From contig VXBM01001576.1 in NCBI GenBank assembly GCA_013400155.1, forward strand, positions 48,346 to 112,345: a stretch of DNA of 64,000 bases, given 5' to 3'. Shown piece by piece: positions 37,061-50,500 of the stretch. Position 1 is the first letter of the stretch; every line of letters starts with the position of its first letter. A program made the position numbers and the translations under genes. This DNA comes from Helopsaltes ochotensis. Lineage: Eukaryota > Chordata > Aves > Passeriformes > Locustellidae. The notes below the pieces were generated by a model that saw only the letters and a list, made by a program, of their open reading frames with translations, had not been told where the DNA came from and did no database searches.

Positions 37061-38107
37061 CTGTAAAAAAAAAAAGAACTTCTGGATAATGACTTGTGGC
37101 ATAAACTTTTATACACTTATTTAAATGGAAAACTGTAAGTAAGAATGTTGCCCCTTAGAGTTTTTGTTCCAAGAATTTTCATCCTCCAATTTGCAAACCG
37201 AATTTTGCAGTGCTTGCCCAGAACACAGAGATGAACAAGGAACTTTGGGCAATGTGAAAGTAACTGATCCATTTCCCTCTTAAAAGAAATGATTTGAAAG
37301 CAAACACTGTAACCTAAAGAGCAGACAGCGGACTTCATCACGCAATACCCTTTTACGTTAATAAAAGGATTTTAACGAGGAAGGAGGAATAACCTTATGG
37401 TTAAGGGCAAGATGTTCAAAGTGCACTGCTACGTCTGGACTGTATTTTTCACGACCAGGTCTCCACCTCAGTGTCACACACATTATGCTTATTGACTCAG
37501 ATTTACATTTTTGGAGAGGACAACAGTCAGGGAAGGAAATATCGGGAGGAAGAGGAGGCCGTTTTTCTCCAGCACAGCATCAAGAGCTGAGCCCCCTCTG
37601 TATGGAAAAGCTGACTGCAAAGAGGATGGATCTCACAGACAGTCACAAGGACGTGGCTATTAATGAGTGGAGCTGAAACTCATGACATTGCTCTGGCCTC
37701 TGCAGCACGGCTGCATTTGATGTATCTTATCTGGAAACTCCCCGGCCACTCAGCCTTGCTCTCAGTGTAAGTAAGGAGAATGAGCACCAGCGTTTCCTTA
37801 ACCCCGCTGCCCTTGCTGCTCTCCTCAGCAGACAACCACAAGTATATAAACAGCTTTCTGAAGAAACCAGAGAGACCACAGGGATCACCTCCTGTGGAAG
37901 TGATGCGAGCCCTCGGCAGTGGAGCGCGTGTCCCAGGGCAGCAGCACCAGCCTGGCCGTGCCCTCTGCAGCCTGGCCATGCCCCCCGTGCCAGGACTGGC
38001 CTCTGAGGCACCCCGCTCGCTGGGAACACAGCAGAAAGCTTTGTCATTTCTGAGCTCTCTCCTGCTGCTGCAGAATCAGAAATGTAAAAGCAATGCAGAA
38101 AACCAGA

Positions 38108-38390
38108 GAACGGTTCGGGTTGGAAGGGATCTTAAAGCTCACCTCATCCCAGCCCCCTGCCATGGGCACGGACACCTTCCACTATCCCAGGTTGCTCCAA
38201 GCCCTGTCAAACCTTACTGGGAATGCTTCCAGCCACAGCTTCTCTTGGCAACCTGTGCCAGGGCCTCACCAGCCTCACAGTAAAGAATTTCTCTGTAATA
38301 GCTAATCTAACCCTGCCCTCTGTCAGTTTAAAGCCATTCCCCCTTTCAATACATGCCCTTGTCAAAAGTCCTTCTCCAGCTTTTCAGTTC
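38108..38390 (-). mobile_element. CR1 LINE 3' fragment, antisense, ~280 bp
   Basis: This is the reverse complement of a CR1 tail. It holds ggttcgggttggaagggatc, then accttccactatcccaggtt, ctcacagtaaagaatttctc and cagtttaaagccattccccc, and ends cttctccagcttttcag. All blocks are in the expected order. The literal attctatga terminus is largely lost. Plus-strand frames here (for example 38223-38582) are by-products. Confidence 0.94.
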
Positions 38391-41300
38391 TCTTTTTATT
38401 TATCTCCCATCTACAAAAACAGACCCACTCCACTCTCACCAACGCTCCTAACTGAATTACTGTATTATGGTAGATTAGCAGCTTCTTCTGAAAAAACCTG
38501 CCTGGCTGCCAGGCAAAGTCAACATCCTCGGTCAAAGAGCATCCAACAATTAAAAAAACTTCATTTAGCTGCCACCAAATGATGTCACCGAGAGCGAAGT
38601 ACAACAACAGAAGTGACAGGCAGGCGGGACACGAGCTCTCCCCCAGCACTGTTCGGGCGACAACCGAACAAACCCCTCATTGTTGGTGTGCACACACACA
38701 GCTACCTACGTGTCTCCCAACACATCCTGGGAGATGCTCGGGCAAATTTATCACTGGGAGAGAACATCACCTCCACCAGACTGCAAGCTGAATCATGTAA
38801 ATCTGGGTAAAGAGAACCCCATTAAGGGAGCAAAATTAACACTAAGTGTATCAGATGAAAGGCTTCGCTTCCAAAGCCAGCGCCTGAGCGCAAATTCGAG
38901 CTACTTCGAAGATATTCAGGTCATTCAGACAATTATTTTAAAATGGCAGAGAAAGACAGCCTGATGATCCATGTATGGCAACAGGAGCCAGAAGCTCTGA
39001 ATCATTCATAACAACACTTAGCGGCTCTATCATCTGCAGATCTCAAAGCCTCTCCACAAAATGGATATGAATCGCTGGCACCCAGCTGTGGCTCCTCTGC
39101 ACTGGGTTGGCATCACAGGGCTGCACTGGGAGGCCTGGAGAGCACCAGGGTGCTTTCCAAACAGCAGGCAGTAATTATAGCTTCTGTCCCTGTTTATCCA
39201 CCTACCTACCTGCAATTCTCATTTAGCATTCCCACGGCTGACAGCTATGGCTGTACCCAACCTCCCTCCACAGGAACCCCTGCATTTAATTCTGTGAGTT
39301 CTCTGGCAAATCTCACTTTTCAGAGTGGAAAAAAAAAAAAGTGTTTTCTTCCCTCAGCACCTGTTGTATCTGAGAGCCATCTTTCACGCTACCCTTGTAT
39401 TGATGAACAACAGAGCTGAGCCAAACCCACCTTTCCCATCCCTGCATCCTCGTGTTTTTCCTCACTCAAATTAGATAGTGAAAGATAGTGATAGACTGAA
39501 ACCTTCAGATTTACTTTGCAAAAATCAGGAGGCTAACGCACAGAGAAAGTAAGTGGTGTGTTGAAATAACAGGATGACTCTCCAAGATAAAAGCAGGCTC
39601 CACATCGCCTGAGTCGTGGCCTCCCACCTGATTCAGACAGGGCTGCTACACCCAGTTTGAACATTTACTTGGAGGTTGCATAAGATTCCTATAAACTGTC
39701 TGTGCCCCAACATCCCTCTGTTAATGCCAACAGCTGTTTCCCAGGGCAGCAGCAGAGGTCTGAAGGGGTATTTGCCTTTTAACTGAAGAATATTTTGTTA
39801 ACAATGCTGCACTGCTCTTACCCATCACTGGTTCTGGGGCTGTATCTGTTACAGGTGAGAAAGTGGTTCCTGCTTCCACACTGCCTTTATCCACCCCATT
39901 CCTGCTGCATCTGTGTGCCAAATAACAGGGATATCAGCTGCTGCAATCTCCTGTCCGTGGAAGATCTGAAGTACAGCATGCCGGAACCTTAAGTAGATGT
40001 AAAGCACATTGTCCTGCAGATAAAACTCCACAACAGGACACATTTCCCAGAAAACAAGAGATGCAACTAAATGGAAAAAGGGAAGAAAAAAGCTGCTACT
40101 AAAACCCTGTCAATTTCTGCTGGGTATGAAAGATTCAAAGTCTCTTCTGTACTGTTCATCCCTCAGTTTTCCTACACATTAGAGGGCCAACTTAAACCAA
40201 CACCTAAGAATATTATTCAATAAAGCCTTTACTCTGCAGCACATTTTTACTCACTACCACTACAATTAGTGTAGCATTAAAACTTTACTTTCTCTCAGAT
40301 GCTCCTTTTTAACTCTATCTGCCCTGACAACTAATTCATAATTCAGTTTTGACATTCTCTTTCTTTCCCCTCCCGTGATGGGTTGACGGGAAGAGAAGTA
40401 AAACTCCTCTGCAGGGTAAGCCTGAATTAGGAGGGACAAAGATTTTACTAACCCTGGGAAATAACAGGTTGCACAGGAAAACATAGACCAAAGCCACTGG
40501 GATAAATGAGATTTTTAACTTGTAAATCCACTTTGGGGAGTAGGGTCTTCATTTTTCTATAAAGGTTTTTCTCTCACCTTCTGGGAGCTTTCTGTAACAT
40601 GGAAATTGCCTTGTAAATGTGTTTGAGATGCTTCTCCCAGCACTGCAAACATCATATAATGGAACTACAGGAACTTCAAAGGTAGTGGGTGCTTAGGGCA
40701 AAGCTGAAAACATTTATTGCCACCCAGACACGCTTTTATCAACTTGCTCAGGCAGTCATTTGTGATACACCTTCCCCAGACGTGCCTTCAAAGAGAAGCG
40801 AAGCTGCTTCCCCTCAACACTAAGCTCCAGAAAATAATCATTTCCTGGTCAAGCCCAGCTCGTGCCAAGATATTCCTTGGACGAGCAGTAGTGCCAAGCA
40901 ATACCAAGACCTGCAGCTCACAGCAAGGACTGATTTTAACAAGCACAACTTCCTGCTTTTCAAAGGGACTTATCTGAACTCCTCTTCTTCCAAATGTGCT
41001 GGATATTTCTAAGATTTGTCATATAATGTTTTCCCTCAGTACATGCATCCACAGTCCTTCACTGGCCTCAGCTGGTACCTAGGAATTAACTCTCTCCTTA
41101 GCTCAGTTAGTTACACACACGCACAAAAAAAAAAACCCAACTGCCTTCCAGTTCTTTCCAGGTCCAACATTTGTGTCACATTATTTCCACTTCAAATATC
41201 ACTTAAATTCAGCAATAATGGTCCCCCATTTTCACTGGGAATACTCAGACTCTGAAGTCAGTGCACTACATCTAATGATGAAGTCAGGAAATCCCATTTT

Positions 41301-41965
41301 TTAGAAGACATATAATATTTCGATAATTATTTTATTGTTGTTCTTTCAGCTCATAGAGAAATTTCAGAACTGTTACTAAAAATTCAGGCCTCAGTGTACT
41401 GATCCTAATTTCACGTGGATTACTGACAGACATAAACCACTTTGCTAGATAAGGACCTATCAGGAGATCTCCAACTCTTCCAGCAATTCCAGTGCAGTCC
41501 AGTTGAGCTCAGTATGGAACAGAGCTCTGCTGAAACAGGGAACTCACATGTCCTCCTGCCATGCACACTCTCCCAGTTCTGCACCAACTCTGCCTCTGTT
41601 TGCAGCCGTCCCACTGCACAAATCCTGCACCAGAGCAGAGTCCAAGTCTGGATTAAGGATAAAGATGGGTCAAAAGGCCCCAATATTTAATGGGTTAGTT
41701 AAACTTGTTCCTGGTAATTGACAAAAATCAGTACAGGGATGATCAATTAAAATAAGTTCCTTATTTCTGTGTCTGATCTTCCCTTGCATCCATCTCCCAA
41801 AACCACCTGCTTTTTGGAAATTAGTTATTTTCTTTCCACAGCATTGACCGGTGGCCTTTACTCTGCTAGGTGTTTTTTCACAATGACTAAATAATCACAA
41901 CTACTTCTGAAATTTCATTTGCAGCAACATTACCAGGTAAATTCCAGAGAAAGCTTATCCTGCTC
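38391..41965. other. unique non-coding DNA
   Basis: I found no gene, mobile element or long tandem array. A small (CA)n occurs near 38691, and short A-runs near 39330 and 41125. Open frames are short and overlap on both strands. Confidence 0.45.
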
Positions 41966-42035
41966 TGAGTAGGAGGTTGGACTGGAGACCTCATGAAGTC
42001 CCTTCCAACTTAAATTATTCTGTGATCCCATGATG
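41966..42035 (+). mobile_element. CR1 LINE terminal fragment (variant subfamily)
   Basis: The sequence gctctgagtaggaggttgga, ctggagacctcatgaagtcc, then cttccaacttaaattattct plus gtgatcccatgatg is a typical CR1 terminus of the 'aggaggttggactagatgacct' type. Only about 70 bp survive. Confidence 0.88.
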
Positions 42036-42104
42036 TGAGTATCACGCTATAAAAATCCATGCAGGCTTGTTCATGTATTCTGAGTCTCATGGAGAAAAAA
42101 CCAA

Positions 42105-42154
42105 AATAAAACCCCTGTCTGCTGCCAAAGGGTAGGGAATTGGGTGGCAGGAAG

Positions 42155-42221
<67 letters not shown>
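42105..42221 (+). repeat. 65-nt poly-A tract with an upstream AATAAA
   Basis: Positions 42157-42221 are A without interruption. An AATAAA lies at 42105-42110, 46 bases before the run. It could be the tail of an inserted retrocopy. The upstream sequence has no recognisable gene body, the copy of CR1 just before it has its own terminus, and no flanking duplication is visible. A pure 65-nt homopolymer may also reflect polymerase slippage during sequencing. Confidence 0.85.
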
Positions 42222-42222
<1 letters not shown>

Positions 42223-45200
42223 CCTACCAACTTTCACTTCTACTTGTAATGCTTCGAACTTGTCTATACTTCTCCGAAATTATTTTCATCTTAGGATCCG
42301 AAAATTCCCTACACCCGACTTGTTCCATTTCATAACACCATTCATGCTCACGTGTCTATAAGCAAATTCACTCTGGCACAGTTCAGTGACACCTTTATTT
42401 ATTTCCCTGTGAGTTCCTCTTTGGAAAGAGCAAGGATATGGAGCAACCAGACAAGGACGACTGAAGAAAGGTCACCAAGAGAGACAGCATGTTCTTACTT
42501 ACTACCCATAGTTGAGGGTTTGAGGGAAAGTTTGACTTCCACCCTACAGGGCCACTGTCAGTACATCACTCTATTCCCCAGAGTTTGAGTGCAGACTTTA
42601 GGTCAGCCCTAATTCTGTTTTCACCCCACTTCAGCTCAGCCTCTCCTTGAGCCTTCCCACGTAAGAACACGTAAAGTGTTAAAGGCCACAGCACTGCACA
42701 CATGAGCAAATCTGCTTTACGTCTTCTAAAACCTTGAGAACTTAATCCTTTCGAGAACCAGTCCCCTTCCACGTCCTCCTCCACAAGAAATGACACGGAT
42801 CTGGAGCTCTTGGGTTAAATTCTTCCAGCCAAGCCCAGGGATTTCACTCCCAGTACAGCGAGCGCGCGTTGGCCATCACATCCCGAACTCTCCACCAGTG
42901 CTTTGGTATGCGTTGGCTGCTCTCCATGGCAAGTAAAGGTTAAGGTTACAGAAGGTCTCTCCCAGGTTTCAACATGCAAGCATTCAAGAATGAAGATTTA
43001 GGACTTGGTGTGCAAGCGAAAAGGAAAAGGATCATTAACAGAATGCTGGGGAAAAAGGTACTGCAAGAAGGATGAAATTTCACTCTGAAAAGACTGGCAA
43101 CAAAATGAATTTTGTGTAATCTCTTTCCTTTGCAGAGTCAGTGTAATCCAGATTATTCTGCAGCTGTAACAGGAGATTTGAGAAGTACTCCACACAAGAA
43201 ACTTCCAACTGGGCTCAGGTAGGAGCTTCAGATTTAAAAACTTTCAGCAGATTTGTCAGCCAAACCAGGCAAGTCAAATGCGTAAGTAACTACAAGATTA
43301 TACAAATTACCCATACTAAAAGCCCCCTGAATGCTCTTTTCATTGTAAAAAAGGATTAGCAGCATATAAACAATTTATGTAAGGAGACTTGAACGATTTT
43401 ATTGTGATGTGCTATTTAGCATTTGCAGAGGCTCCAATTATAAAACTCTTACTTAATTTTCCACAAGTCACCCAGTGAATAGCATGTTTTGATTTATTTA
43501 ACAGCAAGAACCCTTGGTAGGAGACCATTTTACTAAATGTGGTCATGCAGCTCTATCATCACATTGCTGCTAGAGGCAAGTCCTGTACAGAAAGAGGAAA
43601 TTTTGCTCACTGAACATTAACCAATTGTTCAATCTCACCCAGCTTTGAAGAAGCTCATACACTGACCGCCATGATACTGAAGATTTGTGTCTCAAAACAA
43701 TGTGGCCATGTTTGGATCACAAAGCACACTGAATAAACAGCTTAATGCTATCTCAAAAGAAAAGCCGAACTTCTTGGACCATGAAGCAGGAGAAAGGAGC
43801 TCTGATACAATACAGCACAGTCAACTCTCAACTATGTCTGATAACAGGAAGCAGCAGTAACCTAGTTAATGAAAAACCATCAATAACAATACTATTCTTT
43901 GCAGAGCCAGCTCCTGGCATCTTTGGGTGGTTTTATTGCCTTGGCCGTGGTATTTCCGAGAGGCACGGATCCAGGGCAACGTGGGCCTGTTCCTCTAACG
44001 CAGCACCTGGGCTTGTAGACAGCAATTCGTGTCTTCACACAAAGTCTCCACCACCAGAGTCAACGGGGCTGCTCTGGTGTTTGGCCACGGCAGTGTCACC
44101 ACCCCAAGGTCTCCACATGGACGTCACCGGCCGGAGCGCTCCAGCTCCGACAGCAGAGCACTCCTGGCATCCTGGGGGCTGGAGGTGTTCTTGCAGTGCA
44201 CCAGCTTTACATCTTCTTCAGAGACACAAGCAAGAAGCCACTTCCATCCTCAGGAGAGTGACGCCCTCCTTGGAACGCAGGTCCCAGCAAACAGAGGACA
44301 AAATATGTAACCACACGTGCCCCAGGCAAACCGCAGCCCCAAAACAACCAAAGCACTTGTGCCCATTCCCCTGAAGGCACAATACAGGTGAAATTCACAC
44401 CTATTTCCTATTTCCTATTATTCCATGACTAACAACCTGCATAACACCAGCAGCAAATCCCAGGCTGCTGAGAAAGGTGGACTATAGAACACAGTGACAG
44501 TCTGGAGGGTGGGAAGTCAGTAAACAAAACAAAAATAAAACGCAGATGGTATGTAGCTAAAGCAAACTGTATGGTTCACTGCATACCTAGCAGGCCAAGA
44601 AGGAAGGGAAATTCCTTCTCAGGGTTTATGTGAACAATGAGTTTCCCTGAAAACTCCAGGAGGCCGTTCCCAGCTCCTCCACTGGCACCATTACTAGGAA
44701 CAGCAAATGCTGGAAAGGCTGTTTCAGTTCATTACTGACCTCAGCTGTAGTCTGAGGACCAGTGAACTCCAGTGTGGATCAATGTGACCTCTTGCTTCAG
44801 AGTATTATTGTTGTTACAGCGTGTACAGCACGGAGTGCTGCTTTTGAAAGAAAATACAGCTGTGGCTGTGCCACCACACTCAAATCTACATTCCAGCAGT
44901 CACACAGGTCTGACCAAACCCTGTTCCATGTGCTGCTGCTCAGTCCCACGCTTAGGATAGAGCCAAATTCTCACCCATTTTAAGACAAAGCATGAAAACA
45001 ACATAATGGGTGACTGGGGTGACTGTAGGTAAGGGGTAAAACCCTTGAAAGTGGTAACCCAGATATTCCACATAAAAATCAGCAAGAGCTGCAAGCATCC
45101 TTATCAGAGTTGTGCAGAAAAATCCACATTTTGGGATATGTCTGTCACTCTGTTAGCAAGCTTTGGACAATTGGGCATGGAAATACAAATGAATGGGCCT

Positions 45201-46471
45201 CTAAAATCCTCATTAAAATATTTAAAAATCCATCCAGATACTCTTTAAATCTTCTCAAAGCAGTGAGATGGCATCAATGTATCTAATGGCTATTTGCAGA
45301 AGAACAGTGGCTCCTCTGCTGCATTGTTTCTATCGCATGAAAATGTCAGAAATGGTTGAAATGTGAAAAAAAAGGCAAGTCTCACCAATTCAGACCAAAC
45401 CGCAAACCACTTTGTAAGATCATGGAATTCTACAAGTGAAGAGACAAATGAACAAACATGCACACCAATAAAACTGCACAAGAAGAAACATGCCAGCTTC
45501 TATTTATTTTCACTTGCTCCTTTCTGCAGATTAGGAAAAAAAAGGGCTATAGCAGTAAAGCGTTGCTGGAGCTGGACGTAAACTTTAGAAGTTTTCGTTA
45601 GAGAATGCAAAATCATTTTCAACATGGCTTCAATTCAAGGCAGGGATGTGAATGGAAAAAGTTATGAAAGCATTTCAGAACCTCAAAATAAGGAAGACCG
45701 GAATAAAGATGAAGTCATCTATGGATAATGCTCTTCAAATATTAATTCCTACGCTCAGTTTTTTGGTAATACTTTGATGTGTGCTGTGGTTAAGCAGAGG
45801 GTTGAAAGAAAGGACAAAAAATAGGCAGGTTCTTCAGCTGCCATGTAGGTGCAAACTCACTGCAAAGTTTTGGTTCTAGACGTTAAAAACACAAATTATT
45901 ACAGATGTTTCCATCTGTTGTTTTCACAGGGGCTTAGAATCACTGAAGAATTTCTGAACCTATGAACAACACCATGTATTACCCTCATTTTACTGACAAT
46001 GGGGACACCAAGTCTATCCCAGGCATGAGCCAGCAAGCCAGGGAGTGGAAAACTCTGCTCCTCTCATGTCCATTTCTCAGCAAAAATGAGGACAATCTTT
46101 CCTGCCTTACCAACCTGGCAATGGGTGGCAAAACTACAAATATTTTAAAAACAATTCACTGATTTACCACTTTAAATCCCAGCTTAAATAGAGCAAGAAA
46201 AGACAGTGTCACCTTTCTTACCTACTGTACACTACATTTCTACTTAGTCAGCTTCTTATACCCAGTAAATGTATGTTAGCACATTCACAGCTTTTGAGCA
46301 GAGAGGCTGAAAATCCAAATTTCAAAGAGCCAAGTTATTTTCTAAGTCTGGAAAAATACATATTAAAACTCATTTTAAAAAAACCCATGCAGCTAATCAT
46401 TGAACACAACTGCCATGCCAGCAAATCTATTTGTGAGAATTTTATCATCTTGGGTTGGTCACTGAAGGTGT
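42222..46471. other. unique non-coding DNA
   Basis: There is no recognised gene or repeat. A 209-codon plus-strand frame at 43745-44374 lies in a locally GC-richer patch (43900-44340) and is overlapped by another plus-strand frame in a different phase. I see no motif in it. Near 42860-42890 there is a small CpG cluster (acagcgagcgcgcgttgg). A weak MIR-like piece near 45978-46010 was not called. Confidence 0.42.
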
Positions 46472-46516
46472 CAGATTGGGCAGGGACTTCAAGATCACCT
46501 AGTTCCAACCCCCCTA
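46472..46516 (-). mobile_element. short CR1 3' terminal fragment, antisense
   Basis: The stretch gggcagggacttcaagatca, followed by cctagttccaacccccctac, is the reverse complement of the CR1 'ggttggaactagatgatctttaaggtcc' block. Only about 45 bp are recognisable. Confidence 0.72.
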
Positions 46517-46852
46517 CCATTTATTACTGCACAATTTTAATTTAAATAAAAACTTATTTAGCTGATGGTAATGACTACCCTTCATGTAAACTCTTCTTGC
46601 TCTTCAACAAACCTAATTTTAGGCTCTAATCAGCTTGCAACTCAACAGAAGCAATCAGAGTACTGGCATGAGCTGCTAGAGGAAGAGTTTAACCATTAAT
46701 TGTAACTTATCGTGTCTTGTTTGTCAAACCTTTATGGTCACTTGGAAGAACTCCTGACTGTAGCAATTCTTGATTCTTACAGATTATGTTGAGACAACAA
46801 CAGTAATGAATTAATTCCGTTTCCTTCACATAAGGAAACAAATGTAGACTCA

Positions 46853-46952
46853 TTAAGATTGGAAAAGCCCTCCAAGATCATGGAGTCAACCATTAACCCA
46901 TCACTGCCAGGTCCACCACTACACCACGTCCCTAAGCACCACATCTAACAAG
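46853..46952 (-). mobile_element. CR1-Y-like 3' fragment, antisense
   Basis: The order attggaaaagccctccaaga, tcatggagtcaaccattaac, ccatcactgccaggtccacc and cctaagcaccacatctaaca follows the reverse complement of the CR1-Y terminus. It is about 100 bp and directly abuts a MIR-like remnant. Confidence 0.85.
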
Positions 46953-47037
46953 AGGTATTACTAACCCTGATTTTCCAGATAGGAAACTGCAACATGGAAG
47001 AATGCAATCACATGCCCAAGATCACAGGCAGAGAGCT
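46953..47037 (-). mobile_element. MIR SINE remnant, antisense
   Basis: The blocks ggtattactaaccctgattt, tccagataggaaactgcaac, and acatgcccaagatcacaggc plus agagagctc match the order of the reverse complement of the MIR core ('…ccattttacagatgaggaaactgaggc…cttgcccaagatcacac'). MIR is an ancient tRNA-derived SINE shared among amniotes. Divergence is high, as expected for its age. Confidence 0.6.
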
Positions 47038-47558
47038 CTAATTTTAACCTTTAACTTAAGGGTTTATTTTGTAGATTTGTTCATTTGATGTACATTTTCC
47101 CTGCTCAATACACTTGACTGCCGTTCTTCCAAGTCCTTGGACTCACAAACAGAGTTCACCAAGCACTTCAGAAAATCTACATTTTCAGAGACAAACTGAC
47201 CTATACTGCAAGCATGAAAATCAATGCAAACATCAGAAGCCACACTCACACCTATCTTTAAGCACTTGGCAATATTCTTTCAAAACCAGGACATGTAACC
47301 AGAGGGTCCTTTCTTTAAACTTGTCATCTTGCCATTTCCCATACAGCCACCACTTCCCCTCACAGCACACACAAACGTTCAGAGTCACCACATCTGTTGG
47401 TGCCACACAAGCAAGAAGTGCCAAGACCTTCCAGGATTAACGCTCCGGGAAATGTTTCACGTGAAGAACACAGAAATACACGCAGTGAGATTTCTGGAAT
47501 AGCTCCAGAAGTGGCCATCTAAGATAGCGTTAGCAAAATCTAAAGGATTTCCGTTTGT

Positions 47559-47577
47559 CCTTCCTTCCTTCCTTCCC
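47559..47577 (+). repeat. (TTCC)n simple repeat
   Basis: Four tandem ttcc units (ccttccttccttccttccc) form a short microsatellite. Confidence 0.9.
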
Positions 47578-50500
47578 CCACGCAAAAACCTTGCAAAGGC
47601 GTTAAAGGAGCACGAAATGACCCGGTGATATTTAAGAGGCTTTTTTATTTTTTTTTTTTTTGCCAGTGCTGCTTCAGCCACCAGCCAAACTAAACTTTTC
47701 TTTGGTCGTTAACATACCTCTGGTCTCATAACTCGAGCAACCTGCACTCGCAGCCAGGGACCAGGAACACCTCCCGTGCCTTGGGAGAGCGATCCTCTCA
47801 GAATTTAAACGCGGCCAGTCCCGCGTTTTCAGTTGGAAGTGAATTCACAAAAAAGTATCAGGAAGTTCTACACTTCTGAAGCGACTTTCTAAAAATATCC
47901 TACCCCGCCAGAGCAAACAGCAACAAAAACTTGCTCATCAGTTTACTGTAATGTACTTTCCCTAACATTAAAGTGCTGGCAACACCAACAGCACAGAGAG
48001 ATGTTCATCGTGGTAGACGTGGATGATTAAAACAAAAACCCATTATAGAGTAAATTCTGGCTGCTGGTGTCTGCTGGAAGCTGGTTTGCAACCTACAGTG
48101 AAGAGAGCTGGGATTTCCACCTGTAAAACACAGAACTGAATCTAAATCCCCCCTCTTCTTTACTCAAAAAAACCAGAAAAGTTACTGGAAAAGGAGCTCG
48201 CCCAGATCGACAGAGCATGCCCATCAGGCAGCTCTATGCCCATATTTATAGCAGTTAAAATAACAGATAATCATGAAGATATAAATAGCTTTTCTGGCAA
48301 AATTAAACCAGTATTAAAAGGAAAGAGACACATGAAGAATTACCTCTGCTCTTGCTGACAGACACGTAGTCAGAACAAGACAGGCTGCACGCTTCGAGCC
48401 GTTAATAAAAAGAGGAGCAAGCGAATGAACAGCTTTCGGATGAATCCAAATAGTTTTTGTTTCTCTGCTGCAGTTTCACCACTCCCACAGGGTCATTTCT
48501 ACATTCGCTTTATAACGAAAGAGAAGTACAGGTCAGAATCAGAAAGGGAGGAGACCAAAAACTCCGCTTTATTAGTCAAAGTTTGTCATTCTTGGTGTCT
48601 TCTTTTCAAATGAGGGGAAAACAGGGCTGGTGTGACCAAAGGGGATTTAGAGGGGGTGCTCTGCTTATGCCTTATAAACCAGAAGCTGGGCTCATCTGCA
48701 CTTTACATGATCTGATTGGTGAAAGCAGGAAGTAAGAAAACCTTTCAAGTACACGATTTATGGAAAGATTATCACATGACTAAAAAGCACGGAACAAGAA
48801 GGACGAAATTCAGCTCTTGCAGCACTGTAGGTCTGTTCTAACTCTGTTGCCTTTGGCAGATTTATGATGTTCAAAACAAGATAAAATACTTGGTCTTTGT
48901 GAGGACGTAAAGCCATTTTAAAATCAGAATGTATCCTCTGCTTTTCAAACACAGTCATTGTTTCAGGTCAGCTCAGTGAAGAATTTCTGTACTGCACAAA
49001 AACCACATGAACTATCTGGAGAGTATTTTCAGATGTATTTCTGCCATCTCTATCACTCTGCCTCCAAACAATCCAGCTACTCACTGCTGTGCTACACACT
49101 CTTGTGCACTTGCCCACCTCTATGAATGTTTTAAAATACATTTCAAAATATTAAAGGAGACCCCACAAGTGCACTGGAAATTCCCTCCTGCATTTCACAA
49201 AGGAAGCTAAAGCATTCACTCACTTTATTATTCGGGACAAAATAGGAGGATGATTTTGTGACGTAAAAATCAAGCAAGGTACGGAAATTTTTGTCCAAAT
49301 GACAGTAAGAAACAGTAATTTTTTTTGCTCTGCTATCAGCAATTAAGCCTACATTTCGATGAAAAGCTGGTAAATTATATGAGCTACAAACCCTTTTTCC
49401 CCCTCTGTCTCACACATGGATTTCTATACTAGAAGGGGAAAGTGTTAGATGTGAAAGAACAAGAGGAATGTTTACCAGGATGCCACTTGAGTGCTGAGGA
49501 AAAACAGAGAGCAACAAAGGGGTAAGAACTGAAAGCAAACATTGTGAGACAGTGAAACAGAGCTCTCCCAGCAGAGGCATTTTTTTTCAGTGATGGCCTC
49601 ACAGCTCTGCTGTCCCCTGAGCAGCTCACTCAGATGGCAAAAGGTTAAAAGCACTGAGGAAAACCTGAATCATCTGACCCAAAAATGGAAAAGAGGACAG
49701 AAGAAAAAGACACAGTGGTATGAGCTCAGTTTTAATGTGATGCCCTCTTTTAAATACTGAAAGACTCTACTGCCTTTTGACAAACACTCGGTGAAACGCA
49801 GACTTTACGTGTGCAGACAACAAAACCATAATGGCAATTCATTTTCTTAGGGGTCAGAAACCTCAATTCTATTTCACACACTGTAGCAACAAAATATGAA
49901 TCAATTGAGAGAGTTTTATACATGAGGTTTGTGATACTTTCCAGTGTTTCAGAACAATGTGACTTTATTCCTGTGTTTAAAAATGACACATAGATTCAAT
50001 GAAGATAGATTTCTCTGTACTGTCTGAGGACACATGGCACATGCCTCATGTGAAGAGCTGAGCAATAATATAATGTGGTTGAAAATACAACTGGTACTCC
50101 CTAAAGTGGTTTTTCATAGTCTTTAAGCATCCGATCCTCAAGCCTTTTCCTGTACATCAAAACAGTCAGATCTGTCTTTAGCATGTGGGGCAGCAACCCC
50201 AAGAAAGATTCCAAACCAAGATAAAAAGATTTCTTTCTTTTCAAGTAACTGTTTATCATACTGTCCAGGAAGTGCTGCAAAATCCTGAATAAACTGAGTG
50301 CTGATTATAAACCTGTCTTCTCTGGAATCACTCCAGCACCTCTAGCCATCTGTAGGGAATAGGATACAGCAGTCATGTACACAAAACACCTTCTGGGAGA
50401 CTCTGCACCCATACAACAGTGCCTAGATTATTGGTATGGATCAGGACTGGGTTTATCTTACTCAGCTACAGGTGCCAAAAAATTACAGGCTTACTTTAAA

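Larger units (their letters stand above)
32561..38107. other. unique non-coding DNA with an exon-like segment and a possible MIR
   Basis: Apart from the MIR-like piece at 35126 and the exon-like segment at 36852, I recognise no gene or element. Paired frames of 100-120 codons on opposite strands at 35261-35640 and 37680-38283 overlap fully and have no supporting motifs. Near 33301-33337, a 37-nt minus-strand segment has weak splice signals. Confidence 0.4.

Noticed and set aside
43745..44374. 209-codon plus-strand open frame
   Set aside because: It lies in a locally GC-richer patch overlapped by another frame in a different phase. No recognisable domain.
45978..46030. Possible MIR-like sequence
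   Set aside because: It matches only a cattttac-like string, without the neighbouring core blocks.
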